Shown: piece after piece, positions 1 through 8,299 of the stretch
How positions within the stretch are numbered: position 1 is the first letter of the stretch
Layout: every line of letters starts with the position of its first letter
Assembly: GCF_000719095.1 (NCBI RefSeq)
Contig: NZ_JOEH01000017.1
Location: forward strand, 1-64,000
Source: Streptacidiphilus jeojiense
GTDB lineage: Bacteria > Actinomycetota > Actinomycetes > Streptomycetales > Streptomycetaceae
Direction of reading: 5' to 3'
Length of the DNA stretch: 64,000 nt
The notes under the pieces: model-generated
The model's database searches: none
What the model was told of the DNA's origin: nothing
What the model saw: only the letters and a program-made list of their open reading frames with translations
Translations under genes and position numbers: made by a program

Positions 1-450
1 CGGAGACGCCGGGGGCCGCGGCGACGGAGATGTTGCCGGACTGGGTGAGCAGTTCGACGGTGCCGGCCGCGGCTTCGGCGATCCGGATGTCGCCGCGGGC
101 GGTGCTGATCGTGGCGGAGCCGCCGAGACGGCCGACCTCGATGTCGCCGTCGACGGCGGTCAGTCGCAGGCTGGCGGCCTCGTCGATCTTGATGGTGCGG
201 TAGGCGCCGTCGAAGACGATGTCGCCCAGGCGTCCGACGCCGCGCAACTCGGTGCCGGCGCAGCTGGCCTGGACGTGGGAGCCGGCGGGCAGTTGGACGG
301 TGACCTCCACGGAGCCGGAGCCGAGGAGCCGGCTGTCCGGGGCTCCGGCGGTGATCCGCAGGACGCGCGGTCCGCGGCGATGAACTGGACCCGGCCGGCG
401 GGGATCTCCAGGACGGCGGAGACCGGGGCGGGGGTGTCGAACTTCTGCAT
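1..450 (-). pseudogene. DUF4097-type beta-helix protein, frameshifted, cut by window edge
   Basis: The first 29 or so residues (MQKFDTPAPVSAVLEIPAGR onward to IAADRA) match the start of actinobacterial DUF4097 proteins. The frame then turns to nonsense. From about position 365 down to 1 a different frame encodes a good DUF4097 repeat region, including VLRITAG, SVEVTVQLPAGS, GRLGDIVFDGAYRTIKID and GRLGG. Family members carry about 30 residues between these two parts, so a non-multiple-of-three deletion near 362-372 seems to have removed them. Either the gene is a pseudogene or the sequence has an error here. The start is the ATG at 450 (a second ATG sits at 453), with GGGAGAG just upstream. 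The 3' end lies outside the window. Confidence 0.7.
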
Positions 451-727
451 CATGCTCTCCCGTAGTCGTTCGCTCTTTCTGACACGGGAAACGCTACGTT
501 GCGTTCAAGGAACTGGCAACGACTCTGTTGCTTGAAATCCCAATAGACAAAGGTCAAGGCCAGGATTTCATTGCAATGGTTTTGAATCTAATGCAACAGG
601 CTTCACCTTGAACGTTGCAATGGATTGAGAATGAACGCTATGACCGGTGGCTTCACGGTCGGGCGCCCCGGGTCTCCTTCCGGCCCGCCCGAACCGGACG
701 GGCCGGGGCGGGCCGGAAGGACCTCGG
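451..727. other. AT-richer intergenic region with repeated GTTGC/GCAAC motifs
   Basis: No gene is supported here. The stretch at about 476-625 is much richer in AT than its surroundings. It carries five copies of GTTGC or its complement GCAAC (498-502, 516-520, 527-531, 593-597, 614-618), and the nonamer TTGCAATGG occurs at 571-579 and 615-623, 44 bp apart. It is probably the promoter/operator region of the broken minus-strand gene. The binding protein is unknown. Confidence 0.4.
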
Positions 728-1870
728 TCAGGAGGGCAGACGTACCGTCAGCCGCAGTAGACGGGTGTTCTGGGCGGCGGAGAAGTTGTCGTCGCTGATC
801 AGCAGGAGTTCGCTGAGGCCCGAGCAGGGGGCTCCCGGGGCCAGGGTCATGCCCTCGTAGTTGTCCAGGATCGGGTTGGGCTGCGGTTCCGGTGCGGTCG
901 CGCCGAGGGACGGGCACTGGCTGACATCGGCGATCAGGGTCTTCTTCGTCAGCTCGCCGCTGCCGGCGTTGCCGAGGTCGGTGACGGCGGTGACGTCGGC
1001 GGAGCGCTGGACGTTCGGGGCGGCGTAGACCTTGATGGTGTTGCCGAAGCCCGCGGTGAAGGCGGCCTCCAGGACCAACAGGCCGTGCTGGCCGTAGGCG
1101 GCGACCTCGGAGATCCGGTTGCCCGGGTCCACCTGGTAGCCGATCTCCTTGACCAGGTCGTAGCCGTGCCGGTGGTTGGCCCGGTAGACCAGGATGCGGC
1201 GGTCCGTCGCCGCGCCGGTGCTGCTGACGTCACCGCTGAGGACACCCTCCATGGCCGCGTAGACCGTGCTGCCGTCCGGGGAGACGCTCAGGCCCTCCAG
1301 GGTGGCGTTGGAGGTCGCTTGGCCGGCCGGGGCGACCAGGAAGCGGGCCGGGACGGCGAGTTCGGACCGCTGGACACCCTGGCGGTCGAACTCGCGTACC
1401 GAGGGCTCGGTCTCGGAGCTGACCAGGTAGTCGCCGTTGGGCAGGACGGCCAGACCCTCGCCGTCGAAGTCGGTCTCGTCGTAGGGGGTGCCGTCCGGCT
1501 TGCGCAGCACCAGGCTGCCGACCACCTTCGGACTGGCCGGATCGGCGAAGAACCAGATCTTGGCGAGCTCGCCGGTGCTGTGGTCGACGACGGCGCCGTA
1601 GGCGTGGCGGCGGGCGTCGTAGCTCAGCGCGGACAGGCCGCCGACGGTGTCCCCGTCGACCACGAGCTTGTTCAGGGCGTCGCTGTAGCCCTCCGCCCAG
1701 GCGTCGGCCCCGCAGGCGAGCGACGGCGACGGGAGGTGCCCGCCGGTCGGTGCTTCGGCCCGCGCGCTCGCGGCGGGGATCGCCAGCGGCGAGGCCAGCA
1801 TCAGGGCGGCGACCGCGGCGGCTCTGACGCGGCTGGATCGGGTCGGGTGCGGCGTCTTGGACGGAGGCAC
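728..1870 (-). CDS. Secreted esterase-like phytase-family protein
   Basis: A 380-residue protein with a twin-basic N-terminus, a hydrophobic stretch and an Ala-x-Ala type cleavage region near residues 33-38, so it is probably exported by Sec or Tat. The mature part is a beta-propeller of the 'esterase-like activity of phytase' family. Typical pieces are DGEGLAVLPNGDYLVSSE, LEGLSVSPDGSTVYAAMEG and NYEGMTLAP, the repeated E-G-(L/M) strands of that family. Members are thought to act on phosphoesters outside the cell, but the substrate is not known here. The start is a good ATG after GGAGTACC. The gene stands alone between a DUF4097 remnant and a DUF4916 gene. Confidence 0.8.
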   Translation of the reverse strand: MPPSKTPHPTRSSRVRAAAVAALMLASPLAIPAASARAEAPTGGHLPSPSLACGADAWAEGYSDALNKLVVDGDTVGGLSALSYDARRHAYGAVVDHSTGELAKIWFFADPASPKVVGSLVLRKPDGTPYDETDFDGEGLAVLPNGDYLVSSETEPSVREFDRQGVQRSELAVPARFLVAPAGQATSNATLEGLSVSPDGSTVYAAMEGVLSGDVSSTGAATDRRILVYRANHRHGYDLVKEIGYQVDPGNRISEVAAYGQHGLLVLEAAFTAGFGNTIKVYAAPNVQRSADVTAVTDLGNAGSGELTKKTLIADVSQCPSLGATAPEPQPNPILDNYEGMTLAPGAPCSGLSELLLISDDNFSAAQNTRLLRLTVRLPS

Positions 1871-2052
1871 AGGTACTCCTTCGGCGGGAGCGCTCCTGGG
1901 AGATGTCGGAGCGGAGGCGCCCCCAGACTGGCATCTGACGTTTTGTTGAAAAAGGGGTTCCAGGGGAACATTCGGCTTCGGCTGCGCGACGCGGCCCGGA
2001 AGGTCCGGAGGGCCCGGAAGGTCCGGGCGGCCGGGCAGCGCGGACGGCCCGG

Positions 2053-2589
2053 TCAGCTCAGGCAGCCGGCATGGGCCAGGGCCTGCTTGAGCAGGACTCC
2101 CTGCCCACCCGGCATCTCCTGCTGGACCAGCGCGGACGAGGCCTCCTGCGGGCTGAACCAGACCAGGTCGAGCGCGTCCTGACGGGGCCGGCAGTCACCG
2201 CTCACCGGGACGATGTAGGCCAGCGACACCGCGTGCTGGCGCGGGTCGTGGAACGGGGTGATCCCCTGCGTCGGGAAGTACTCGGCGACGGTGAACGGCT
2301 GCAGCGAGGCCGGGACCCTGGGCAGCGCCACCGGACCGAGGTCCTTCTCCAGATGCCGCAGCAGCGCGTCGCGGACCCGTTCGTGGTGCAGCACCCGGCC
2401 GGAGACGAGGGTGCGGCTGACCGTCCCGTCCGAGCCGATCCGCAGCAGCAGTCCGATGTGGGTGACCTCGCCGCTGTCGTCGACCCGTACCGGTACGGCT
2501 TCGACGTAGAGGATCGGCATCCGGGCGCGCGCCAGTTCCAGTTCGTCGGAGGCGAGCCAGCCGGGCGTGGTTTCCGTCATGTCTGACAT
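2053..2589 (-). CDS. DUF4916 (NUDIX-fold) family protein
   Basis: A 178-residue protein resembling the actinobacterial DUF4916 family, which has a NUDIX-like fold. Recognisable parts are GWLASDELELARARMPILYVEAVPV near the N-terminus (quoted in shortened form), the LLLRIGSDG strand, the REALL-like helix region RVRDALLRHLEKDLGP and HDPRQHAVSLAYIVPV. A canonical NUDIX box (GX5EX7REUXEEXGU) is not visible, so hydrolase activity is doubtful. I chose ATG 2589 over the longer open frame because similarity begins close to it; a second ATG lies at 2580. The gene is divergent from the methyltransferase gene at 2693, and about 100 bp separate their starts. Confidence 0.75.
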   Translation of the reverse strand: MSDMTETTPGWLASDELELARARMPILYVEAVPVRVDDSGEVTHIGLLLRIGSDGTVSRTLVSGRVLHHERVRDALLRHLEKDLGPVALPRVPASLQPFTVAEYFPTQGITPFHDPRQHAVSLAYIVPVSGDCRPRQDALDLVWFSPQEASSALVQQEMPGGQGVLLKQALAHAGCLS

Positions 2590-2692
2590 TGGCTGATCGT
2601 ACGTGCATACCCGGGGACTTCGCGTGCGGCTCCGGGTAGATGTCCGGGTACCGGGACATGGCCTGTCGGTGCCGGCGGCTACGGTGGGGAGC

Positions 2693-3190
2693 ATGAGGAC
2701 GTACACCGTGATCGACTCGCCGGTCGGCGAGCTGACGGCGGTGGCCGAGGACGGTGCGCTGGCGGGCCTGTACTTCGAGGGCCACCTCCGCCGCCCGCCG
2801 GTGGAGACCTTCGGGGAGCGCGAGGACCAGGGCTTCGCGGCGGTGCGGCAGCAGCTGGAGCAGTACTTCGCCGGCGCCCGCCGGGAGTTCGAGCTGCCGC
2901 TGGCACCGGTGGGGAACGACTTCCAGCGCCGGGTCTGGGACCTGCTGCTGACCCTCCCCTACGGCGGGACCACCTCCTACGGCGAGCTCGCCCGCCGGCT
3001 CGGCGACCCTGCGCTGGCCCAGGCCGTCGGCGCAGCCAATGCGCTCAACCCGGTGTCGGTGGTGGTCCCCTGCCACCGGGTCCTGGCCGCGGACGGCAGC
3101 CTGCGCGGCTATGCGGGCGGGCTGGAGCGCAAGCGGTTCCTGCTGGAGTTGGAGGAGTCCGCGGAGGAGAAGGCGGCCCGGCTCTTCTGA
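2693..3190 (+). CDS. ogt: Methylated-DNA--protein-cysteine methyltransferase
   Basis: A 165-residue suicide repair protein that moves the O6-alkyl group of guanine to its own cysteine. The active-site motif PCHRV is present with Cys127, preceded by the helix-turn-helix region (FQRRVWDLLLTLPYGGTTSYGELA) that enters the minor groove. The N-terminal RNase H-like part is complete, and there is no Ada regulatory domain. The length fits the family. The start is ATG 2693, with TACGGT at 2680-2685, seven nt upstream, suggesting a leaderless mRNA; GGGGAG lies too close to act as a normal ribosome site. A second alkylation repair gene, alkB, lies at 14618. Confidence 0.93.
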   Translation: MRTYTVIDSPVGELTAVAEDGALAGLYFEGHLRRPPVETFGEREDQGFAAVRQQLEQYFAGARREFELPLAPVGNDFQRRVWDLLLTLPYGGTTSYGELARRLGDPALAQAVGAANALNPVSVVVPCHRVLAADGSLRGYAGGLERKRFLLELEESAEEKAARLF

Positions 3191-3227
3191 CGCGAGGGGG
3201 GCAGGAGGCGGGGGGCGCCGCGGGCGG

Positions 3228-4547
3228 CTACGGCGCTGGCTCCGGGGCCGGTCCGTCCGGGCGGGAACCGGTCCGTGCTGCCGGCTCCACCGGTTCCGGC
3301 GGCGCCACCGGTTCGGCCAGGAACTCGACCAGGGCGAGGGCCAGTACCAGGCCCAGCACCAGGGCGACGATCACCCCGGCGGTCGCACGGCTCCAGAACG
3401 CCAGGATCAGCGCGGCCCCGGCCAACAGCGCCCAGTTGACCCAGAGCTGATGGCGGCGCAGCCAGGGGGCGACCGGGCCCAGGCGCATCCCCGCCTGCGC
3501 GGCGGCGTGATGGGCCGCGCCCAGGCCGGAGCTCCACACCGACCTCACCCGCCGCGCGTACCCGCCAGGGCCGCTGAGCCAGCTGCCCAGCGCCACGGCG
3601 ACGCCCAGCACGGCCACCGTGCGCACCGAGACCCGGATGAAGTGGACCAGCGCGTCGAAGACCGCGGCGGCGGCGTCCGAGGACACCCCGGTGGGCAGCG
3701 AGTCCAGATAGACCGCCCGTGCGGCGACCAGGGCCACGCCGAGGACGACCGCACCCGCGGCGACCGCCAGCGCCGCCGTCACCAGGGCCCGGCGGCGGCG
3801 CACCGCCAGCAGCACCCCGGCCGCCGCGATCAGCACCACGATCACCGGCAGCCAGACACCGGCCAGTTGCAGCAGCCGGAATCCGGTCTTCAGCCTCCCG
3901 ATCCGGTCGTCCGTCGCCACGGTGAACTGGGTGTGCACCTCCGGGATCCTGGCCGCCGCGGTGACCCCCTGGTCCACCAGCAGCTGTTTGACCTGGTCGA
4001 TGACGGGAGCGAGATCGATGGTGACGGTGTTGCCGGTGAGTTGTACGGCGCCGCCGCCGGCACCGGTGAGGGCCTTGTCCAGGGAGGCGTGGATCCGCCG
4101 GTTGGCCTCGGTCCAGACGGTGGCGAAGGCGCTGCTCTGCACGGCCCGGTCGGCCAGTGAGCGGATCAGACTGGTGAGGGCGCTGGTCAGCGAGGTGTCC
4201 AGGGCCGATCCGACCCTGGGCAGGCTGCTGGTGGGCAGACCGCTCAGCAGCGCGTCGACCGGGATCTGCTGCACCAGGGCGGTGGTCACCCGGTTGGCCA
4301 CGGCGTCCTGCACGGCCGGATCCGAAGCCAGCGGGGCCACTGTGGCGACATAGCGGTCGGTGTCGCCGATCTCCTGGCTCGCCCACACCGCGACCACGCT
4401 CAGCGGGGTGAGCACCGCGGCGACCAGGATCAGTGCCACCGCTGCGAAGGAGCGCAGCCGGTGCCGCTCGCGCCGCGGCCCGGCCTCCAGCGCGGCGACC
4501 CGCTCGCGCAGCGCGGAGAGCTCCGCCTGCTGCGGATCGTCCGACAT
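3228..4547 (-). CDS. Polytopic membrane protein of unknown function
   Basis: A 439-residue membrane protein typical of streptomycetes. Residues about 1-25 form a short charged helix (ELSALRERVAALEAG). A transmembrane helix follows near residues 35-60, then a long extracytoplasmic domain with the sequence DRYVATVAPLASDPAVQDAV and a repeated pattern of small amphipathic helices. Three or four more membrane segments lie in the second half, and the tail is rich in Pro and Glu. Its biochemical role is not known to me. The start at ATG 4547 (MSDDPQQAEL) gives the coiled start that homologues seem to share; the longer frame to 4643 lacks any similarity. Its 3' end faces the methyltransferase gene, 37 bp away. 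Confidence 0.75.
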   Translation of the reverse strand: MSDDPQQAELSALRERVAALEAGPRRERHRLRSFAAVALILVAAVLTPLSVVAVWASQEIGDTDRYVATVAPLASDPAVQDAVANRVTTALVQQIPVDALLSGLPTSSLPRVGSALDTSLTSALTSLIRSLADRAVQSSAFATVWTEANRRIHASLDKALTGAGGGAVQLTGNTVTIDLAPVIDQVKQLLVDQGVTAAARIPEVHTQFTVATDDRIGRLKTGFRLLQLAGVWLPVIVVLIAAAGVLLAVRRRRALVTAALAVAAGAVVLGVALVAARAVYLDSLPTGVSSDAAAAVFDALVHFIRVSVRTVAVLGVAVALGSWLSGPGGYARRVRSVWSSGLGAAHHAAAQAGMRLGPVAPWLRRHQLWVNWALLAGAALILAFWSRATAGVIVALVLGLVLALALVEFLAEPVAPPEPVEPAARTGSRPDGPAPEPAP

Positions 4548-4700
4548 CCGTGCCTCCCGGCCGTGGGTTCCCAGGGTGTCCCACTGTGCGGCGTGCCGGG
4601 TCGCGACGCTTCCGGGGTGGTCCGAACGGGGGTTGACCGCCACTCAGCCGGCGGGTGACGGCAGATCAGGTACGGAAGGCGCCGGCCCCGGGCACGCCGC

Positions 4701-4737
4701 AGGGCGGGGACCCCGCCTGAAGCGAGGTCCCCGCCCT
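4701..4737. terminator. Perfect 12-bp stem hairpin, probable terminator
   Basis: AGGGCGGGGACC (4701-4712) pairs without mismatch with GGTCCCCGCCCT (4726-4737) across a 13-nt loop. It lies directly downstream of the small minus-strand gene at 4782-4907 and upstream of the next minus-strand start at 4547. It has no U-tract, as is usual for actinobacterial terminators. Confidence 0.7.
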
Positions 4738-4781
4738 GGGGAGAGGGGGCGCCGGACCGGCGAGCGGCCCGGCGCCCGGGA

Positions 4782-4907
4782 TCAGCCCTTCGGCGCACCG
4801 AACGGCTTGGGGCCCTTGGGGGGCAGCGGCTTCTTGCCGTGGGCCGGCTTCGGCGGCGGGGGCAGCTGCTTCTTGGGCTTGGGCAGCGGCAGCGGGGGGA
4901 GGGCCAT
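4782..4907 (-). CDS. Small proline/lysine-rich peptide
   Basis: A 41-residue open frame with 16 prolines and 9 lysines and no acidic residue: MALPPLPLPKPKKQL, then PPPPKP and GPKPFG repeats. It has a convincing ribosome site (GGAAAGGAATCACC just before ATG 4907), its own downstream hairpin terminator at 4701-4737, and a hairpin in its leader at 4926-4945. These signals support a real gene more than the composition does. There is no signal peptide or cysteine. A proline-rich basic peptide could bind SH3-like or ribosomal partners or act at the envelope, but I do not recognise a family. Confidence 0.55.
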   Translation of the reverse strand: MALPPLPLPKPKKQLPPPPKPAHGKKPLPPKGPKPFGAPKG

Positions 4908-5416
4908 GGTGATTCCTTTCCTATTCCCCTCCGGGTTCGGAGGGGAGCCAATTTCTTTCCGCTCGGGGCCGGATTTTCCGGTCGGCCCCTTGCGGTGGAA
5001 CTGACCATACAGACCTCCCCGGGCCCGGTTCGGTTCCGTCATTTCCGGCGCCCGCCGCACTCCGTCGCAATTCACAGGAACCGCCTCTTACCGGATGCAT
5101 TCCCGTCTGCCTCTATGTGACTGGGCTGTGCCTCGGAGGGACGATCCTGTGAAACCCCGAAGTCGGCCTGCGGGGGCGTAATTCTCAGGCCGCCACAGTT
5201 TCGCCACGTTTCCGCCCCATGGTCACCATGCACCGTCCACCTGGTGTTATGTCCTCCGGGTTTCAGTCGATGCTGTCAATCCTGTGGTGTTGATATCGGC
5301 AGCCTGTGAGTATTCCCTTCCGGCCGGAACGCGCCCATTCGGCGGAACCACGGGACCCGTTACCCGGTCTGTAGGTTCGGAATTCGCCGGTGCGGTACAC
5401 AAGGAAAGCGGGGGCC
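4908..5416. other. Divergent regulatory region between the small peptide gene and the ABC transporter
   Basis: No coding gene is supported in these 509 bases. On the left, CCCCTCCG (4926-4933) and CGGAGGGG (4938-4945) form a perfect 8-bp stem with a 4-nt loop in the leader of the minus-strand peptide gene, ending about 4 nt from its ribosome site. The middle part (about 5050-5300) is poorer in GC than the genes around it. The right part supplies the promoter and the ribosome site AAGGAAAG (5401-5408) of the ABC transporter. Confidence 0.5.
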
Positions 5417-7231
5417 ATGAACGACAACACCCTCATGATCAGACTGGGGGATCTGGTGGAACAGGCGCCGAAACGGCGCCGCGCCAGGATCTCCGCGCGG
5501 GAGGCATTCCGGAACCTCTGGCCATTGGCCCGGGTCTGGCGGCTGCGGCTCGCTCTGGCCGCCTTCTGCCTGCTGGTCTCCTCCGCCTGCGACGTCGCCG
5601 TCGTCGCCGTGTTCTCGTACGTCACCGACCATGTGCTGACCAAGGGCGACCTCGGGCTGGTCTGGGTGCCGGCGGTGCTCTGGCTGGGGCTGGCCGCCGT
5701 CGAGGGCCTGGCCACCTTCGCCGGCAACTACACGCTGAGCTGGGTCGGCGAGAACTTCCTCCGGCGGCTGCGCGACCGCACCTTCCACCACCTGCAGCAG
5801 CTCTCCCCGGACTTCTTCGAGTCCCGCCCCACCGGCGACCTGGTGGAGCGGCTCACCTCCGACGTGGACGCCATCGAGGGACTGGTGGTGACCACCCCGG
5901 TCACCTTGTTCACCTGCGCCGCGAACGCGGTCTTCTTCGCCTGCGCCGCGCTGTACGTGCGCTGGGACCTGGCCCTGCTGACCTTCGCCGCCGCCCCGCT
6001 GTTCTGGCTGGCAGCCCGGGTGTTCAGCAAGCGCATCCGCAGCGCCTCCCGCGAGGAGCGGGACGGCAACGGCGCGCTCACCGCCGCCATCGAGGAGAGC
6101 CTGGCCAATATGACGCTGGTCCAGGCGTACAACCGGCAGGACACCCAGGGCGCCAAGGTGCACCGGGAGAGCGTCGCCTGGATGGGCGCGGTCATCCGGC
6201 AGTACCGGCTCTCCTACGCCTACGGTCCGCTGGCCACCCTGGTGGAGACGGTCTGCCTGCTGAGCGTGATCGTGGCCGGCGCCTGGGAGGTCGCGTCCGG
6301 ACGGCTGACCCTGGGCGGGCTGCTGGCCTTCTCCGCCTACCTGGGCTACCTCTATCCGCAGATCCAGTCGCTGGGATCGGTGCAGCTGAGCCTCGCCTCG
6401 TCCACGGCGGCGGCGGAGCGGGTGCTGGAGATCCTGGAGACCCGGCCCTCCGTGCGCGACCCGCAGGCCCCGTCGCGCTCCGGGCGGGCGACGTCAGCGG
6501 CGGCAGCGCCGCCTTCGGCAGCGGCACCTGGCCCCCGGGCCCGCGGGGTGCTCTCCTTCGACCGGGTCGGCTTCACCTACCCGGGCACCCGGCGGCCGAT
6601 CCTGGACGACGTCAGCTTCACCGCCTGGCCCGGCCAGCTGGTGCTGATCGCCGGGCCGAGCGGGGCCGGCAAGTCCACCGTCGCCAAGCTGCTGCTGCGG
6701 CTGTACGACCCGACCACGGGCACAGTCCTGCTGGACGGCCGGGACATCGCCGGGCTGCCGCTGAGCCGGCTGCGCGACACGGTCACCCTGGTCCCCCAGG
6801 AGACCATGGTGTTCGACGCGAGCATCGGCGAGAACATCGCCTACGGGCGGCCCGGCGCGAGCGTCGAGCAGATCCGCCGGGCCGCGGCCGGCGCCGACCT
6901 GGAGGCCTTCGTGGACTCGCTGCCGGACGGCTACGACACTCCGGTCGGCCCGCGCGGACGGCTGCTCTCCGGCGGCCAGCGGCAGCGGCTGGCGATCGCC
7001 CGCGCACTGGTGCGGGACACGCCGGTACTGGTCCTGGACGAGCCGACCACCGGGCTCGACGAGGCGTCGGCGGCGCGGGTGATGGGGCCGCTGCAACGGC
7101 TGATGGCCGACCGCACCACCTTCCTGATCACCCATGACACCCGGCTCGCCGAGCAGGCCGACGCCTTCCTCTCGGTCGAGCACGGCGGGCTGGTGGTCCC
7201 GGCCGCGCTCGGACTGAGGGGGCGGGTATGA
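5417..7231 (+). CDS. ABC transporter, fused permease and ATP-binding domains
   Basis: A 604-residue half-transporter that should work as a dimer exporting a small molecule or lipid. Residues about 35-320 contain the six membrane helices of a type IV (MsbA/LmrA-like) exporter domain, with the conserved SRPTGDLVERLTSDV loop. An Ala/Pro/Ser-rich linker lies near residues 358-376. The nucleotide domain has Walker A GPSGAGKS (residues 413-420), signature LSGGQRQR (about 516), Walker B VLVLDEPT (about 537) and the switch histidine in ITHD. It starts at ATG 5417 after AAGGAAAG. Its stop overlaps the start of the XRE regulator by ATGA, so the two are translationally coupled. The substrate is unknown. 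Confidence 0.93.
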   Translation: MNDNTLMIRLGDLVEQAPKRRRARISAREAFRNLWPLARVWRLRLALAAFCLLVSSACDVAVVAVFSYVTDHVLTKGDLGLVWVPAVLWLGLAAVEGLATFAGNYTLSWVGENFLRRLRDRTFHHLQQLSPDFFESRPTGDLVERLTSDVDAIEGLVVTTPVTLFTCAANAVFFACAALYVRWDLALLTFAAAPLFWLAARVFSKRIRSASREERDGNGALTAAIEESLANMTLVQAYNRQDTQGAKVHRESVAWMGAVIRQYRLSYAYGPLATLVETVCLLSVIVAGAWEVASGRLTLGGLLAFSAYLGYLYPQIQSLGSVQLSLASSTAAAERVLEILETRPSVRDPQAPSRSGRATSAAAAPPSAAAPGPRARGVLSFDRVGFTYPGTRRPILDDVSFTAWPGQLVLIAGPSGAGKSTVAKLLLRLYDPTTGTVLLDGRDIAGLPLSRLRDTVTLVPQETMVFDASIGENIAYGRPGASVEQIRRAAAGADLEAFVDSLPDGYDTPVGPRGRLLSGGQRQRLAIARALVRDTPVLVLDEPTTGLDEASAARVMGPLQRLMADRTTFLITHDTRLAEQADAFLSVEHGGLVVPAALGLRGRV

Positions 7232-8214
7232 ACGGCACCGGGACGCTGCCGGACCCGCTGCCCGAGCCGCTGCCGGGCCGGCAGTCGGACCAGCGGTCGG
7301 ACCAGCGGTCGGACCGGCAACCCGAGCTGCTGCCGGCGCCGCGGGCGGCCGCGCTGTGCCGGCGCAGGCTCCGCACCGAGCTGCGGCTGCTACGCGAGGA
7401 CGCCGGACTGACCGGGCGTCAGGTGGCGGAGGCGATGGGCTGGTCGGTGGCCAAGGTGTCCCGGCTGGAGCGGGCCGAGGGCAGGCTGCGGGACGCCGAG
7501 GTGAGTGCCGTGTGCGCGCTGTACCACGTCCCCGGGGACCGGGCCGCGGTGCTGGCCGAGTGCGCGGCGCGGACCAGGACGCCGCAGTGGTGGCAGGCCC
7601 GCGAGTACCACCGGCTGCTGCCGCCCGGCGCGGACGACCAACTCGGACTGGAGGCCGCCGCCTCCGAGATCGCCCTCTACGACCCGGAGGCGGTGCCGGA
7701 ACTGCTGCGCACCGAGGAGTACAGCGCCGCCGTCGCCGCGCTCCCCGGCTGGAGCGGGTGGCCGCCCGGCGAGCCGTCGGCCGCGCGGGTGCGGACCCTG
7801 GTCGCCGCAGGGAACCGGCGACGCGCGGTCGTCGACCGGCCGGACGCCCCGCCGCGGCTGCGGGTGGTGCTCACCGAGGCGGTGCTGCACCAGGCGTTCG
7901 GCGACCGGGAGGTGCTGCGGGGGCAGCTGCGCAGACTCGTGGAGCTGGCCCGGCGGCCCGGCGTCGAGCTGCGGGTACTGCCCTTCAGCCGGGCGGCGGT
8001 GCCCGGTCTCGGCGGCCCGTTCGCCGTCTTCGGCTTCGCCGACGGATCGTCGCCGGTGGTGGTCCGGGAGCAGCTGACCGGGGTGCAACTGCTGGACGAC
8101 CAGCCGTCGGTGGGCCGCTACCGGACCGCGGTCGGCATGCTGCTGGCCAGGGCGGCCGGCCCGACCGCCTCGCTGGCGCTGATCAGCAGCGTCGCCGGGG
8201 TCAGGTCCTGGTAG
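7228..8214 (+). CDS. XRE-family regulator with DUF5753 domain
   Basis: A 328-residue regulator. The N-terminal helix-turn-helix (LRTELRLLREDAGLTGRQVA, then GWSVAKVSRLERAEGR) spans about residues 48-82. The C-terminal half is a DUF5753 domain, with LLRTEEYSAAVAAL, RVVLTEAVLHQAFG, ELRVLPFSR and GPFAVFGF. Such proteins are common in streptomycetes, usually beside a small DUF397 gene and often tied to development or antibiotic production. No DUF397 gene is next to it here. The gene instead overlaps the ABC exporter by ATGA, suggesting that it controls that transporter. The N-terminal 40 residues include a QSDQRSDQRSDRQ segment made by a 12-bp repeat. Confidence 0.88.
   Translation: MNGTGTLPDPLPEPLPGRQSDQRSDQRSDRQPELLPAPRAAALCRRRLRTELRLLREDAGLTGRQVAEAMGWSVAKVSRLERAEGRLRDAEVSAVCALYHVPGDRAAVLAECAARTRTPQWWQAREYHRLLPPGADDQLGLEAAASEIALYDPEAVPELLRTEEYSAAVAALPGWSGWPPGEPSAARVRTLVAAGNRRRAVVDRPDAPPRLRVVLTEAVLHQAFGDREVLRGQLRRLVELARRPGVELRVLPFSRAAVPGLGGPFAVFGFADGSSPVVVREQLTGVQLLDDQPSVGRYRTAVGMLLARAAGPTASLALISSVAGVRSW
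7286..7315 (+). repeat. 12-bp tandem repeat inside the XRE gene
   Basis: CGGACCAGCGGT occurs at 7286-7297 and 7298-7309, followed by a half copy (CGGACC, 7310-7315). It encodes SDQR-type repeats in the disordered N-terminal extension. Because the unit is 12 bp, copy-number change would keep the frame. Confidence 0.85.
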
Positions 8215-8299
8215 CGGATCGCCCTCGCGCGCCTGCGTCGGACACCTGATCGGGTAAACCACTGGGGAGGGAGGCCGGGTCTCGGTACCGTCCAGGACC

